From positions 89,026,278 to 89,090,277 of the forward strand of contig CM053275.1 in assembly GCA_028583415.1 (NCBI GenBank): a stretch of DNA of 64,000 nucleotides, given 5' to 3'. Both the position numbers and the translations under genes were made by a program. Below are positions 22,770 through 36,200 of the stretch, one piece after another; position 1 is the first letter of the stretch; the number at the start of each line of letters is the position of its first letter. Source of the stretch: Protea cynaroides (taxonomy: Eukaryota > Streptophyta > Magnoliopsida > Proteales > Proteaceae). The notes under the pieces were generated by a model, which made no database searches, was not told the DNA's origin, and saw only the letters and a list, made by a program, of their open reading frames with translations.

Positions 22770-23074
22770 AATCGACAAGCATCAACCAAAACAAGGATGC
22801 CACCGTATGCATAGACGGCTCATGCGTTTTCCGGATCAGCCGTGATCGCCTCGACAGCCATTGCTGCCTTCTTCTTCAAACCCGAAGAGCCCTTATCGAG
22901 AAGACAAAGCAGAGGACCCAAACCTCCTTGTTTGAAGACACATTTTTTGGATGTGTCGTTGGAGGTGGCAAAAAGAGAAGCAACCAATGTTGCTTGCTCT
23001 CGAATCAGTGGAGATGGATTGTTGGAGTCGAGCAGATGGACCAAGTAACAAACATCATCCTCTTTGGGGACCAC
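22770..23074 (-). pseudogene. ARM-repeat protein fragment
   Basis: The minus-strand frame reads VCYLVHLLDSNNPSP.IREQA, SNDTSKKCVFKQGGLGPLL and GLKKKAAMAVEAITADPEN, then after a TGA (where a Trp is expected) AVYAYGGILVLVDACR. These are armadillo repeats of a plant ARM-repeat protein. Only about 100 residues are present, with one in-frame stop and no start of its own. It directly abuts a TIR1/AFB fragment on the same strand but in another frame. Confidence 0.75.
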
Positions 23075-23095
23075 TCAAGGTGAGGATAAGCAAAG

Positions 23096-23256
23096 GCAAA
23101 GACCTCAAGCCATGACTGGATGTTTGCACCCCAGTTGGGCGGGACGAGGTTGAAATCTGAGAATTGAGGTTTCCCTTTCAAGGTTATGCTTCGAATGTTC
23201 GGAAATCTCCGAACAAGAATCGCGAGTGAAACAAAGTAGCAGTTGCCAATGAACAC
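23096..23256 (-). pseudogene. TIR1/AFB auxin receptor fragment
   Basis: The minus-strand frame reads HVFIGNCYFVS.AILVRRFPN, RSITLKGKPQFSDFNLVPPN and WGANIQSWLEVFAFAYPHLE. This is the start of the leucine-rich repeat domain of TIR1/AFB F-box auxin receptors, about 53 residues. The F-box itself and the rest of the LRR domain are missing. The fragment ends at the junction with the ARM sequence. It cannot encode a receptor; it is interesting as captured host coding sequence on the minus strand in the CPSF160 upstream region. Confidence 0.75.
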
Positions 23257-23539
23257 ATGAGTTCAGGAAGGACACCGGCGATACTAGGGAGACACTGGCG
23301 ACAGATGTTTGTCTTGGGCTGTTGGATTTTATTCACCATATAATCCCACTCTCCAATATGAGAAACTCAAGAATTCTGATGGGACCAACCACAGAGAGAG
23401 TTTTAAGGATCTGTCTGTTTCATGAGAGGATTGAAAAGTTAAATGAAATGGTCTTTGGTGAAAATGTCTTTTTATATATTCTATCGATTTAAATAATATT
23501 TGAATGCTTTCAGGGGTGCTAATGATATTATTACAAAAA

Positions 23540-23607
23540 AAGATGAACATGTGAAATTAAATTATACTGGAGGGGGTGTGGGTGTGACTGAAAATTTCCC
23601 TTTCTTT
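23540..23607 (-). repeat. Possible right terminus of a Mutator-like element
   Basis: Read inward (minus strand) it begins GGAAATTTTCAGTCACACCC and continues CACCCCCTCCAG...TTTAATTTCAC, the same style as the terminus at 17026. No matching left end near 20440 was firmly identified, so the element that would contain the CIPK, ARM and AFB fragments is not proven. Confidence 0.35.
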
Positions 23608-23895
23608 TACTGACATCCAAACACGGCCTGGATGAATTTCCCAACGGCAGAGAACGCCCTTTCTCCCGCCAACATCTCTTACGCTTCAGGGTTTAAGCGG
23701 GGGTTTATTACGTTACATAATCCATTAACACAATCCCCAAGCTTACCGCTGCATCTCATTTGTTTTGTTCTTCTTCTAATTTACTAGACAGAGTCTGTCA
23801 TTTCCTGCTACACTTAGCTTAAGTAATTGGGTGCCTTCATTGTTCTACAGTTTTGAATTTTAGCACAGATCTGAAACCCTAGAATACTTACAAAG
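23608..23895 (+). other. CPSF160 5' flank and 5' UTR
   Basis: The sequence loses transposon character and becomes ordinary genic DNA directly ahead of the CPSF160 start codon at 23896. It should contain the core promoter and 5' UTR. No distinct TATA box was assigned. Only about 290 bp separate the transposon debris from the start codon. Confidence 0.4.
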
Positions 23896-24215
23896 ATGAG
23901 CTACGCGGCGTTCAAGATGATGCACTGGCCGACCGGAATCGAGAACTGCTCCTCTGGATTCATAACGCAAAGTGCCAATTTGGCTCCAGAGATACCTACA
24001 ATCCAAGCCGACGACATGGAATCGGAATGGCCGGCGAGGAAGGGAATCGGGCCAATCCCTAACCTCGTCGTAACTTCTGGCAACGTTCTCGAGGTATACG
24101 TCATTAGAGTGCAGGAAGAGGATAATAGAGCTTCACGGCCTCCTTCAGAAGCGAGTCGTGGTGGTGTCATGGCTGGAGTTTCTGGCGCTTCGCTTGAACT
24201 AGTCTGCAACTATAA
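23896..24215 (+). CDS. CPSF160: CPSF160 exon 1 (start codon)
   Basis: 320 nt, residues 1 to part of 107. Starts at ATG 23896 (AAAGATGAGC) and ends within codon 107 (AA|GTATTT). Contains MHWPTGIENCSSGFIT and ARKGIGPIPNLVV. Confidence 0.92.
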
Positions 24216-27200
24216 GTATTTTCCGAAATTTTGTTTTTAATTTTTTTTATTTCCCTAAAAGGAAAAAGGAGAAAGAAAAAGAAAAGCTCTGCCATAGTAG
24301 TTTGGCTCGAAAGCATATTCAGTGTTTATATCAAATGTTACAATAACGAGCTAGCTATAACCTCCGTTGATATTATTGTGATTTCAATTTACGAAAAGAA
24401 TTTCTGTTTCTGTTATTACATTATGATTCTCTTTTATAGAATCCAAGGAATCTGATAGGGAAAGAAGAGTTATGAGTTTTGTTTCAGTGGATTTCACTGA
24501 AAGTTAGAACTTCCCCGTTGCAGCTGAGAAATTATAGGGCCCCTGTTCCCTTTTTTTATTCAACATGTACTGTAAATTTGTTTGGAGAGTTCACTGTTGG
24601 TGAGTTACGCCCTTGTCTGAACAAAGTTTTATTTTTACCTGTTTGCTGAAGATTACTTTTCTCATCGAAATGTCTTTCGAATCTGTGGGATTGTAGAGGA
24701 GGGTATGGAGGGAGTAGTGATTTCATAGTCGGTTTGAAGTTTCTGGAATAAGGATGGTCCAGAGTCCAGACAAAATGATGGAGAAAAGAGAACAATGGGT
24801 ATAACTACTTCATGCTCTTTATTTGCAGGAATTCTGACATTCACTTTCACTGAGTGAGAGTTGGTGGAGGTGGAAGATCATTGAGCAGGTATCTTCTGGA
24901 AAAGAGTGTCGTAGCGGTGGGAAAGGTCCGATTTTGTTGGTTGTGTAATCACTAGGAATTTTAAATTTATTTTGTTGGGGAAAGGTGTGTTTTGCGTTAT
25001 GAGGAGGAGCCAGGAGGAGAGATCTATGTTTAAAAGCAGTTTTTCTTTTTCATAGGTTTAGACAGTTTAACTCTTGATGTACGATTAGGCCAAACAAACA
25101 CTAATCCAAAAGGGTAATGGGCTGAAGCAGGAGCAACTGCGGGGCCCAAGTTCAAGAACTCACCAAAACTCAACGGTACATCAAAGTGGACTGACCTTTA
25201 TTTTTTAAGTGATCCAAAGGATTTACTACTTGAAGTTTCAAACTGTAATTCTAGAGAAAAATTGTATATTCAAATTTACCTGACATGTCAATCTGAAAAT
25301 CTAGACATAAATAGTGGACATTTTTGAGTGGTATATGACTGAATCGGTTGGTATACTCTATGTGGGTTACAACACGGTCATCTCAGAGCATAATTATTGA
25401 TTTCACTTTGGGATTCTGATGCAGTGTTGTACAGCCCATGCCAATGGGGACCAAAGGCCAAACCACTAGCCAACACTGTTCACGTGAACAGTGTCAACAA
25501 ATTTTAGACCTTTAATTTCTTTCTTATGCAGTTTGTTTCCTAATTAGATGACTAGGAGAAGGATTAATAGTTAGTTTGTTTCCTAATCAGATGAAAACAT
25601 CTACTAGGAAAAGGATTAGTAGAGTAGTTTTGTTTATGTTGCAAACTAACTTTTTAAGTTTCCTAATCCTTGTATGTTTAGGACTTAGTTTCCTAATCCT
25701 TTTACGTTTTGAACATTGACCTCTATATATATGAATGAAGTAGAAAGAGAAAGTAGACTTTGATAAATCAGAAAATCTGTTATGATTTCTGGTTGGGTCT
25801 CTCTTGATTGTGAGACTCAACAGCAAGCTTATTTCTTGTCCTTTTTGTTCTTTGTCTTTCAAATCTCTCTCAAGTAATTGCGACATTAGTACTACGGTTT
25901 GATCATTCAAATATTGTGAGAGTGTGAAATTACAACCAGATCAAGCAAAGTTGCAACTACTAGACCCGTTTTCAGATGATAGGAATTTTTCAAACATTCA
26001 TAACTTCTTCATCCTTGACTGGATCATCTTGAAATTTGGTTATATTATCAAGCACATCATAAAGTTCAACTCCTCCAAGTTTGAAGGTTAATCAACGGTC
26101 GGATTCTCAGATAAGTTGAATTTTCTATTAGTTTCTAATTCTGGTTTTCTGGGTTGGATTAAAGAAAGATTCTGCTGCAAAGGGAATTGCTGAGATATCA
26201 TTCTTGAATTCCCCTTTGCCATCAGATTCCTTGTAAAATAAAATGCATTAAAAAAAATAAAAATAAAAAAGGAACCTCATCTGACTTCGGTAGTAGGCTG
26301 ACTACCAACTAGACCTCATCGTTTCTACCAAAACACAACTAGACCTCATTGTTTCATATCATTGATCTCATGTGTGTACATTTCGTTTCAATTTGCATAT
26401 CATTCATATAGCACATGTTTGTAACATACATCAATCAACATTCATTGTTTATAGCATATCTTGTATAATTCTATCTTTCATATCATAGTTGTATACAATA
26501 GTCAATGAAATACTATGTACTTGTCAACACATCATTCAACAATTTAACACATGCATAACATATCATATAAGTATGATGGCAAAGGGGGTTCAAAGCAAGT
26601 CAAATTAACAAGCCCTCTTTGCTACATGATCTTAATTCAGTCCAATACAAAATCTGCAGAGAAAAGTAATGAAGAAAACCACTTATCTTGAAATCTAACC
26701 CTTGAAATCACTTGAAACTTGATGGGAAATATTCTTTGGAAAGATTATGAAGACATATCCAAAGTTGGAGATGATCTGATCACAGATGAGAGAGATGTGA
26801 TTTTTTGAAAACTACCTATCATCTGAAAACGGGATTGGTTTAGTTAGAGCTGGTCGATATGATTTTAATCTTTAATCCCACGAGCTTTTGTTGATCAAAT
26901 CAGCACTTAATGGTATCGCAATTCAGTATGCAATAATAAGAACTTGAAGGAATTAACAGAAGGACAAGAAAGTCATAAAACAGAATATTTTGGTTGAGTC
27001 TCACAACCTATGAGACTCAACCAGAAAATCAGGAGCTAAACTCTCTTCTTTTTTCTGGTCTAAATCTGCTGGCTCTCTTCTTCTTTATCTTATTTATAGA
27101 CTTAAGAAAGATTACAAAATAAGGAAGGATTTAGTCATCTTAAAAAAAATCCTAAGATAAATTAAAAGGGAAACTTGCCTTTATAGATTTAGGAAAGTTT

Positions 27201-30200
27201 CTAATCTAAAAAATATCCTAAGATAAATTAAAAGGGAAACTTGCCTTTATAGATTTAGGAAAGTTTCCAAAAAAACAACTTACAAAATATCAATCCATAA
27301 CTTAACTTTAGGAAACAAAATCTAAGAGTAATTTAGGAAAGAAATAACAAAAGAAGGAAAATTTCTGCTGTTGGTACTGTTCACGTGAACAGTACCGTGA
27401 ACACTGTTCACGTGAACAGTGTGGGTTGGTCTTAGGGTTGGTCCAATGGACCAATACCGACTGGTTTTTTGGGCTGACCCATTATCGACTTGAGCTTGGG
27501 CCTTGGGCCTTCTTGGACTGCATCAAAGTAACTTGCTAACAATAGGATAAAGTCCTTCACCTTATATTTGTAATCTCAATGAATCCCTCCTTGGAAGACA
27601 CAATTAATCCTTCAATTTGGTCACCTAAACATGTACATTTAAATTAGAACTCATGTGTGACCATTTTCCATGCATAATGTTGTATTATAGTCCCTTATCA
27701 TGTTCCCATAGCCCTTTGGGTCTTGCTTTGAAAGATTGGGAAGAGAAATCCTAAAAATTTTCCATTTCCTAAACTTCTAGTGTCTTGTATGAATTTTTGA
27801 AGGGTCTTACATCCAGATTTGGTTCTAAGTGAAAACGTGAACATTTTATATTTTTGAGTTATCTTTCAACCAAAACAAGAATCAGGTCATTCGGAGTTGA
27901 ATCTAAAAGTTGTATACAGCTCAACCTAGTTTTTTCCAGTTTCTAAACTTCTGTTGTCTTGGTACTCACTTTAACTGGACTTTTGAGCATGATAGAAGCA
28001 TAATCAGAAAATACTTATTTCTGGACAATGTGTATCTTTTAAATAGTTTTCCAATGCAACTGGAATCAATGGATTCCGTGTTATGTACAAAAAGTTATGG
28101 TGTTCGGTCTGAGCAGAGGTCAATCTGCCGTCAGAACGGATCAACCAAAAATGGGTTAAACCCAAGTATGGGTTTGGTTCATTAGTTGGGTCATAATGGG
28201 TGAAGTGAGATTCTCTTCACCCATCTTCTACCTCTAGATTAGTATGCTAATCAGTCCCTATATGTATTCCAAGGTCTCCAATTAGTCATTGTAGGTTTCT
28301 AATCAAATCCATTACATTTTCTAACTCATATTACTCACTAACACATGGTCTTCTTCAACCTTGGTGAATCCACCATTAAAGGACCTTAGACTGAAATTTC
28401 TGAAATTTATCATAGATTCCTACATGGGTCGAGCTGTTGACTCAAATCCATAATAGAACGTAGTTGGGGTTTGCTTATCTCAATGCAAGCTTGCAAATGC
28501 TCCAAAGAGGCTTCAAATACACCCAATCAAGAAATCAGATTTCTCCTTCTTCTCCAAAAACTTCTGCAACTCTTTGGTGCTTTAATCCTCCACGAATTTG
28601 CTACCTCCCTCAACAACTTCAAATCAAAGGCTCCAATGGTAGTTCCAACAAGTTAGAACCCTCAATCAAGCACCTTTTTGTTCTTCAAAAACCACTTTTC
28701 AGATTTCCCACAAAAGGCTCAAGAACACAACCTTCTCTTCTTCCTATGGTTTCAGGAAGGTAGGTATTTATTAAAAATTTCAGATTTTCTATTTTCCATT
28801 GTTTTAATTATAAAATCCAACCTAATGTGGAAAAACCTAAAAATGTCCTTCACTTAGGACCAATGCATGATTCATAGGGCCATACTTCTATGGTATCCTT
28901 TTAAATGTGAAAAGACCATTATACCTTCCATATCCACTTGCATTAAAATATATTGGTTGTAGATTTCTTACTAATTGGTACCCTTATATTTCAGGGACCA
29001 CTTATACCCTTCCCCATTTCTCATATTTACATTGTGCGACTAACCAATCACAACCTCATTAGGTTCCCATTCTCCAATAGTGGACTGCCAACTCACCTAG
29101 TAGATCCCACCCTATATTGACTTAAAAAAATTTCCCAAAAATCATCTCACACTCATGAGGAATTGATCTCAAGACCTCTCCTTTGGTAAATTTTAAAATT
29201 CCAAGGCCAACTACTAGCCTACATGGTTTGTTCTTGCCTAATACATAACAATCAATTTACTTATCTTCTTCCCATGCCATTATCACATTAGCCACATTAC
29301 ACTACTAAGGCCTAGATCCTACCTTAGTCAATCACATACAAACACAAGCATATGCAATCAATCGTATCAAACTATGTATAGCATGCTATACAATCATAAT
29401 TTAATATGAAATCGTACCTTGGAAATTTACTTGTGAATTTCCCAGAATCTCCTTCTCATCAAATTTCCCCTGGTCACCTATCAAAAGTGAAACACAGGTT
29501 AGCCTAACACCTTAGCTGGCTGGGGTGTTACAGCCTTTTCCACACGACATTAATCTCTCTCTCTCTCTCTGTCAACATTGAAATTATCATGGAACTCAGC
29601 TTCAAGAAGAAAATTTCCCCTACCTCCTTGCCCTTCATGGTGGATCAAATTGAATTTTCTCCGAACTACCAATAATGGGCGCTTGAGTTGCTCTCTTGTC
29701 TTGGAAATCCTTCTTTAGGTTCTCTAACATATCGCTGGCTGAGGTTCCTCTATGATGGCTTTCATGCTAGCTTTGACCCCTCCAATAAGTACAATTGAAA
29801 AGCTACCAAGGAGTAGCAAGTGCTATTCATCCTCAATTTCTTTCCAAATAACAGTCTTCTCATAATTTCCCTTGAATGATCCTGGTTGACATGATCATAA
29901 ACCTTCTCCATGTTTAACCTTGCAGATTACTCTTGAACTACAATTCTAATGCTGATCATTTACTTTGTTGGTTATTACCGCATGATCAAGAATCTGATGG
30001 CCTTTGACATAAGCCCCTTTGGAAGACAAAACATTCTTATCCATAAACACTTTGAGTCTACAGGTGTGGACCTTGCAAAGGATTCTGTAAATGCTTTCCC
30101 TGAAATTAATTCCTATGTTATCAGCCTTTTTTTATTTGGAGAAACAGATAGGCATATGATTGCTGCCCCAATAAAGATCCCGTTTTCATATACATCTAGC

Positions 30201-33200
30201 CAGCTTCAATGATGAACCATCAATGCTTTAGGGATTCATTTGAAAAAACCATCTGGAACTGGTTATTTATCACTCTCGTAGGAAGCCAGCTCCATCTTAA
30301 TCTCATTTTTAGAGAAGGCTCTTTTGAGCCAATTTTGCTGATTATCTAACAGCACCTCAAAGTCAAGCTCTTGAGGCATAGGTCTTCCAGTATTTATTAC
30401 TTAAGAAGTCCACTATAATTGTTCACTATGTGGCTAAATATTATCTGTCTATCATCCAGTCCTGATCTTCTAGTTTTCAAAGTTTATTTTTGAGCTAGCA
30501 AGAGCATTTTATTTAAAACCTTCTATTATTTCTCCCTCTTTTTACTGTTGGACCTTTGCTTTTGCATTTATGCATGACATATTTACACCGACCAGTGTCT
30601 TGAGCCTAAAGCGATTGGCTAGATTTATCATGTGATGTTCTTGCTGTTTTTGCAGTTTGTTTTTTGATTGAATAAAAGTCATCATACAAGAAAAGAATGC
30701 GATTGGTGAAATTTATTGATGGCCATTTGGAAGGAGAACAATGTTAGAGGCTCCTATGAACGTTGTGAATCTGTAGTTTCATAATACATTGGATACACGG
30801 TGAATAATATCGTTTATGTTAGTATAATGGAGTTGGAGAAACTTATATTTTATTGCGAACATGTATATTTGAGCGTATTGCATGGATCAAACCATATATA
30901 TATATATTTGTTCTTTTATTTGAATTCATTTATTGAATGATCAAATTTTGTTTTTTTAAATATTTTTCATAAGCGCTCCACGTCTTGCTTTTTTAGGTTG
31001 CATGGTAATGTGGAAACAATGGCAGTGTTGTCCATGGGCAGTGGTGATGGTAGCAGGAGAAGAGATTCAATTGTCTTAGCCTTTCAAGATGCAAAAATTT
31101 CAGTGCTTGAATTTGATGATTCAATACATGGACTTCGTACAAGGTGAGATGGAAGTACAAAGTGGTCTACTAGAGCTTTTTTGCTTTGCTTACATGTTTA
31201 TTCATGTCTTGTCAAAACATGGATAAAGGATGGGATTATGGGAAATATTGAGAAAAGGTTGGAATAAGATTTTTGTATTTCACTTTTGTATTTCTCTTTG
31301 GTTTTAAATCTTTTAATTAGCTTCAAACTCCAGGGTTTTGAATTTTTTTTTCTTTGGGTTCGCAGCCAAGTTTTATCCACGTTCAAAACTGAGATTTAAA
31401 ATCTCACTAACTGCTTGATGCAGTTTCAAAATACTTTTGGACTTTTAAGTATGGGCGTTGGCTACAAGAGTGTATGTTTATCAGATTTTTCATAAGGAGT
31501 AGTTTCTTGGATTGGTTTTTTTATGTAGTTTATAATCATTGGGTATCTGTACTGATTAAACTAATAAGAACAATAATGACAACGACATAAAAATTTGTTA
31601 TCGTCCTCATCTTGGTGGTGGTGGTGGTTGTTGTATGATATTATGAATTATTATTATTATTAATATTAGCAACAACAATAACAACAATTATTATCAGTTA
31701 TTTTCCCCAACAAATTTTAGGTCCCAGAGAACTTAAATGAATTTGTTATGTCTTATTATACTTTGATTTGAGTTCCAGGGAACTGATATTTCCTTAGGTC
31801 TGTAATACTTGACCTATTCCACAATTTGCATCAGCAAAGAAAGGAAAATGAGCTTTCTATAAGAATGAAAATCATAGAAATTTTCATTTGGACGATTCTT
31901 CCTTCAAATCTTGGTTTTGAATCTTTTGATTCTTAATAATGCTAGAACTTATACCTTGTAACAAAATGGTTGTAGTAGTATTTGATTGAATAGTAAAACT
32001 ATAGTGAAAATGATGCTTAAAATTGGACCTGTCAGTCATGTCCCTTTTGTTTGATACTGTGTATTGTGTATGATGAATTGATTATATGGTATATTGTACA
32101 ATGATTAATGACACTTAACGATCTAGTCCAATAGTGTATTGTATGATTTGTATCACATTCTTGCTATATGGTTTCAAAATTGTTTTGTTTTGTAAAATTT
32201 GGACAGAATTTCAGTACCAGTGATGGGCTCGATATGAACTGGGCTCCTGTAATCATTCATTTAGGGTTTTTGGCTTTTTTCGGCCATTTCAGTCCAGCTT
32301 GTTCTGTTTACGCTGAACTAGGCCTTTTCGATCCATGTTAAGAAATGCTCTTAAACATTTTATTATCGTAAGATTCTGATACAAAACTTCTCATATAACC
32401 ACCAGGCCCCAATCAATATTCCAACCATGCCTTTTGTGCTAAGTATCAATCTTTGGAAGGGTTTGTCTGAACTTCACCAGTGTAAGTGAACTTAGGTTGC
32501 TGTTACATGACTTTCAGTTGCTTCCTACCCGTTCTAAAACGGTTGTTCTTCCGGTTAAGGGTACCGTTAATTTGGCATGTACTCTAATGTCGAGATCTAT
32601 TTGACTTTTAGTTATTCACTAGCACTTTGACGTAAGGGCAAAAGTGGTCATCTGACCACAACGTAAAAAAAATAAAATAATATATGATGGCTGAGAATGA
32701 TCATACTCTCTCTCCAATCCTATTCTCCGACCATGTCAAGCTTTAAACTTCAAAACCTACCATGAAACCAGTCATCTTCTTCATCTTAGATAATCTTTTC
32801 CACCATTTGAAGCCTTAAACCGTATACCATGGTGGGAGCTGGTGATACACAACCACCAATCCTGAAAGACCACTTTGTCTTATTTCTTTTATAATTGGCA
32901 AATCAACTAGGGACTTGATAGGGTCTGACAACTCTGACCTTGTTCCCATGGGTGCTTGTCACATATTGCTTGGGAGACCATAGCAATATGATTGCAAGAC
33001 GATCCACAAGGGGGAAAAGGAAAGACCTGGCTATGGTTTTGTCGGTTGGTTGATTCTCTAAATCACCTGTGTAAACAAAAAGCCCTGTGGTCAATCATTG
33101 GAGGGCAGTTGCATTGGTTGCCATTAATATTCCGATAACCGCCAACGTCCTTGTCATCGCCACTGTCACTGATAGACGAGGGGAGGGAAAGATTAGATGA

Positions 33201-36200
33201 CTGAAGAGTTGACATAATAGGGAGTTCCAGAGAGCCTGCATCGGGAAAGGGGTTTATGCATATAGGTAAAGGATGAAGGGGGTAAACAAAATTACCATGT
33301 TAAATCATTTAAATAATACCATACAATGAACCAGAGGCTGAAGATAGTCGAGTTAAAGACTTAAAGTCTATTTGACACCTCTTGAGGTGTCAACCAGAAA
33401 AGTCCTCTTTGAAATTTAATATCTAATTATATCTTTGCATATGCATGCCACATACACCCACGAAACAGCTAGACTAATTTTTCGTAATGAAATTACTGTA
33501 AAACCAATAATTTTATTTCGGTCAGGATGGAATGGCCACTAAAAACAATAGTTTTGAACCATGCTTCTAAACCGGTAGATGGTGTTCTCGATTTCATTCC
33601 ATAAACACCCTTTGTAAGACAGAAATGGTTCCCCCCACCCCCAAAAAAAAAAAAAAAAAAAAAACCGTGCTCAACGCAAGTTAATTTTTTTTTCTTTTGC
33701 TTCCTCAAATCACTGTATGAATGACATCCATTGTCCAGAAAAAGTATTTTTTTTTCTGTTTTCTTGTTTTCCTACCTTCTTTTTTCTTAGGTTGTCTGCC
33801 CTTAATTAATTGTTGGATTTGCTATGTATTCTTGAAAGGAAGATGACAATTGTAATTCTTATTAGTATTGAAAACAAGAAGGAAACTTCAGTTTTCTCTA
33901 ACAGAAGCATTCCTTTGATGGCAAGGTAGTGTTACATCTCAATTTATGCCCAACCTTGTTAGGGAAGGATCTTTCAATCAGCCCAATTCAAATTTTAAAC
34001 TTTTAACAAGAAGTAAGAATGATTGAATTTAGACAAATAATTTTCCAACTTCAGATTTGATTGTAAGAATGCTTCAAAATTTGGGATCCTTTATCCTTAG
34101 GATATGAGGAACAATATCCCAGAAGATGAGCTTGATCCGACGGATCCGACGGGTAGGATCGAAACCAATCTTGCCTGTAGGTCTCAGACAGATATTTTAA
34201 CAGAACCAGAATTAGGAAGTAGCGAAGAAATTCACTTATCTTGAAATCTAACCCTTAGATTCTCAAGAAACTTGTACTTGTAACAGATGTTCCTTATGAT
34301 AGATATGAACACACTTTGAAATTTGAGAAGGATCTGAGAAGAACTATAGAAGTTATGAGCCTGGAAAATCTGCTGTAAACTGACCGCCAATATGGAGTCA
34401 GAATTGAAGTGTTAGTCGTAAATTTCTCTTCTTACAGCAAAGGATAAGCCACAATATTGAAGTTTTGATGTCGTACAACAGTAATAAGAAGAATAAGATA
34501 ACTTAAGAGAGATTAGAGGAAAAGAAGGAGGAAAATAAAGCTATCGGTTGAGTCTCACAAACGTGGGAGATTCAACCAGAAAATCAGGAGCTTAACTCTA
34601 TTCTTTTTTCTGGTCAATCTACTTCTGAAGCCAGCCATGCTTCTCTTATTTATAATTTCTAATAGGTTACAAAATAGTAGGAAAGTTTCTAAACTGAATT
34701 TAGAAAACTAAGCTTCTTTTATAACGTAGGAAGTTTCTAAAACAAGAAAATAGGAAAGATTCCAAAAACTGGAAAATAGGAAAGTTTCTAACTACTTTTA
34801 GGAAACTAAATATTAGGAAATTCTTAATCTCCAAGTAACTAAGACTTCTAAACTAACTAGCTTATATTTTAGGAAAGAAATAAAACTAATCAATCAAATA
34901 GAGATGCTGTTGCCGACTCTAACTAGATGGATCTGACTGGTTGGCGGTAATTACTTGGATTTGGTTGGGCTGGCTGCCTAACCAGAATTGACTTGACCCA
35001 ATTGATCAGGCCCATTTGAATCCTTGAATGCTTGCGTCTCCTTCTTTCCTTTTCCTTGAGTAAACCCTAAATCCTGATCTGCATCATCCTTATTCTTAGC
35101 ATCTGTTTTATCTGGTGGGGTGATAATTTCATGATTTATATCTGTTTTATTATCCTTTTGCAGCTCTATGCATTGTTTTGAGGGTTCAGAGTGGAATTAT
35201 TTGAAAAGAGGTCGTGAATCATTTGCTAGAGGTCCTTTGGTAAAAGTTGATCCTTTGGGCCGTTGTGGTGGAGTTCTTGTTTATGGCCTGCAAATGATAA
35301 TACTTAAGGCTGCTCAGGTGCCTTCTGATAACATGTCTTCTGTCAGACTTCGTTTTGCTTTTGAAGGAATGCAACAATTTAGAAAATTAGTTTAATTGTG
35401 CTGCAAGAATTTTTTTTTCAGAAATCCTTCATTTGCTATAACTTTTTATTTTGAGATGAATCATTTGTTATGACTTTTTGTTAACATGACAAGGCTATTT
35501 GTGATGTAAGACAGCCTGCGGTCTAGGTCTCTTACACTTACAGCTAGCTAGGTATTAGGTTACCCATTGTTTAGCTAGTAAGGATATATGGCAGCAGCAT
35601 ACATGTTTTGCAAGTATAGTGTTTAGAGCTGAATTTTATTAATCAATGAACAATATATACCTAGCAATAGTTTACCAATTGAGCAATGTTCAAATAGGAT
35701 GGTTTAGTATTCAGAAATAATAAGGCAGCATTGATCAAGTTGTTGTGCTGAAAATTTCAATACCCTTAAAATGATGACAGCCATATTCAGTGCTTAGGAA
35801 AACCATTTGCATGTAAATACAGCAACAATTCAACATAAGAAAATGGAATACTGGCCATAAATGATGCTGAAATATAAGCACCAGCAGATGGTAATAACAG
35901 AGCTCAGTCTGAGATTCTGTTCAGCAGTAGGATGAACAGAACAGAAACGGAAAATAAATAGTAACAGACTATTTGTTGGCCATAATAACAGAGAATTAAG
36001 AAATAGGAAAAACTGATAAGTATACTGTTGAGAATATTACGTATTTCATTTTTTGTCTAGATTCATTGTACTACCTGTACTACCCTCATTGTACTACCTG
36101 TATTGTACTACCTGTACTACCTCTTTCTTTCTTTGTATTCATTCTCACATTATAAATAAGAGGACCTCTGTCTATTACAGACAAGTCATTCCATCATTCA

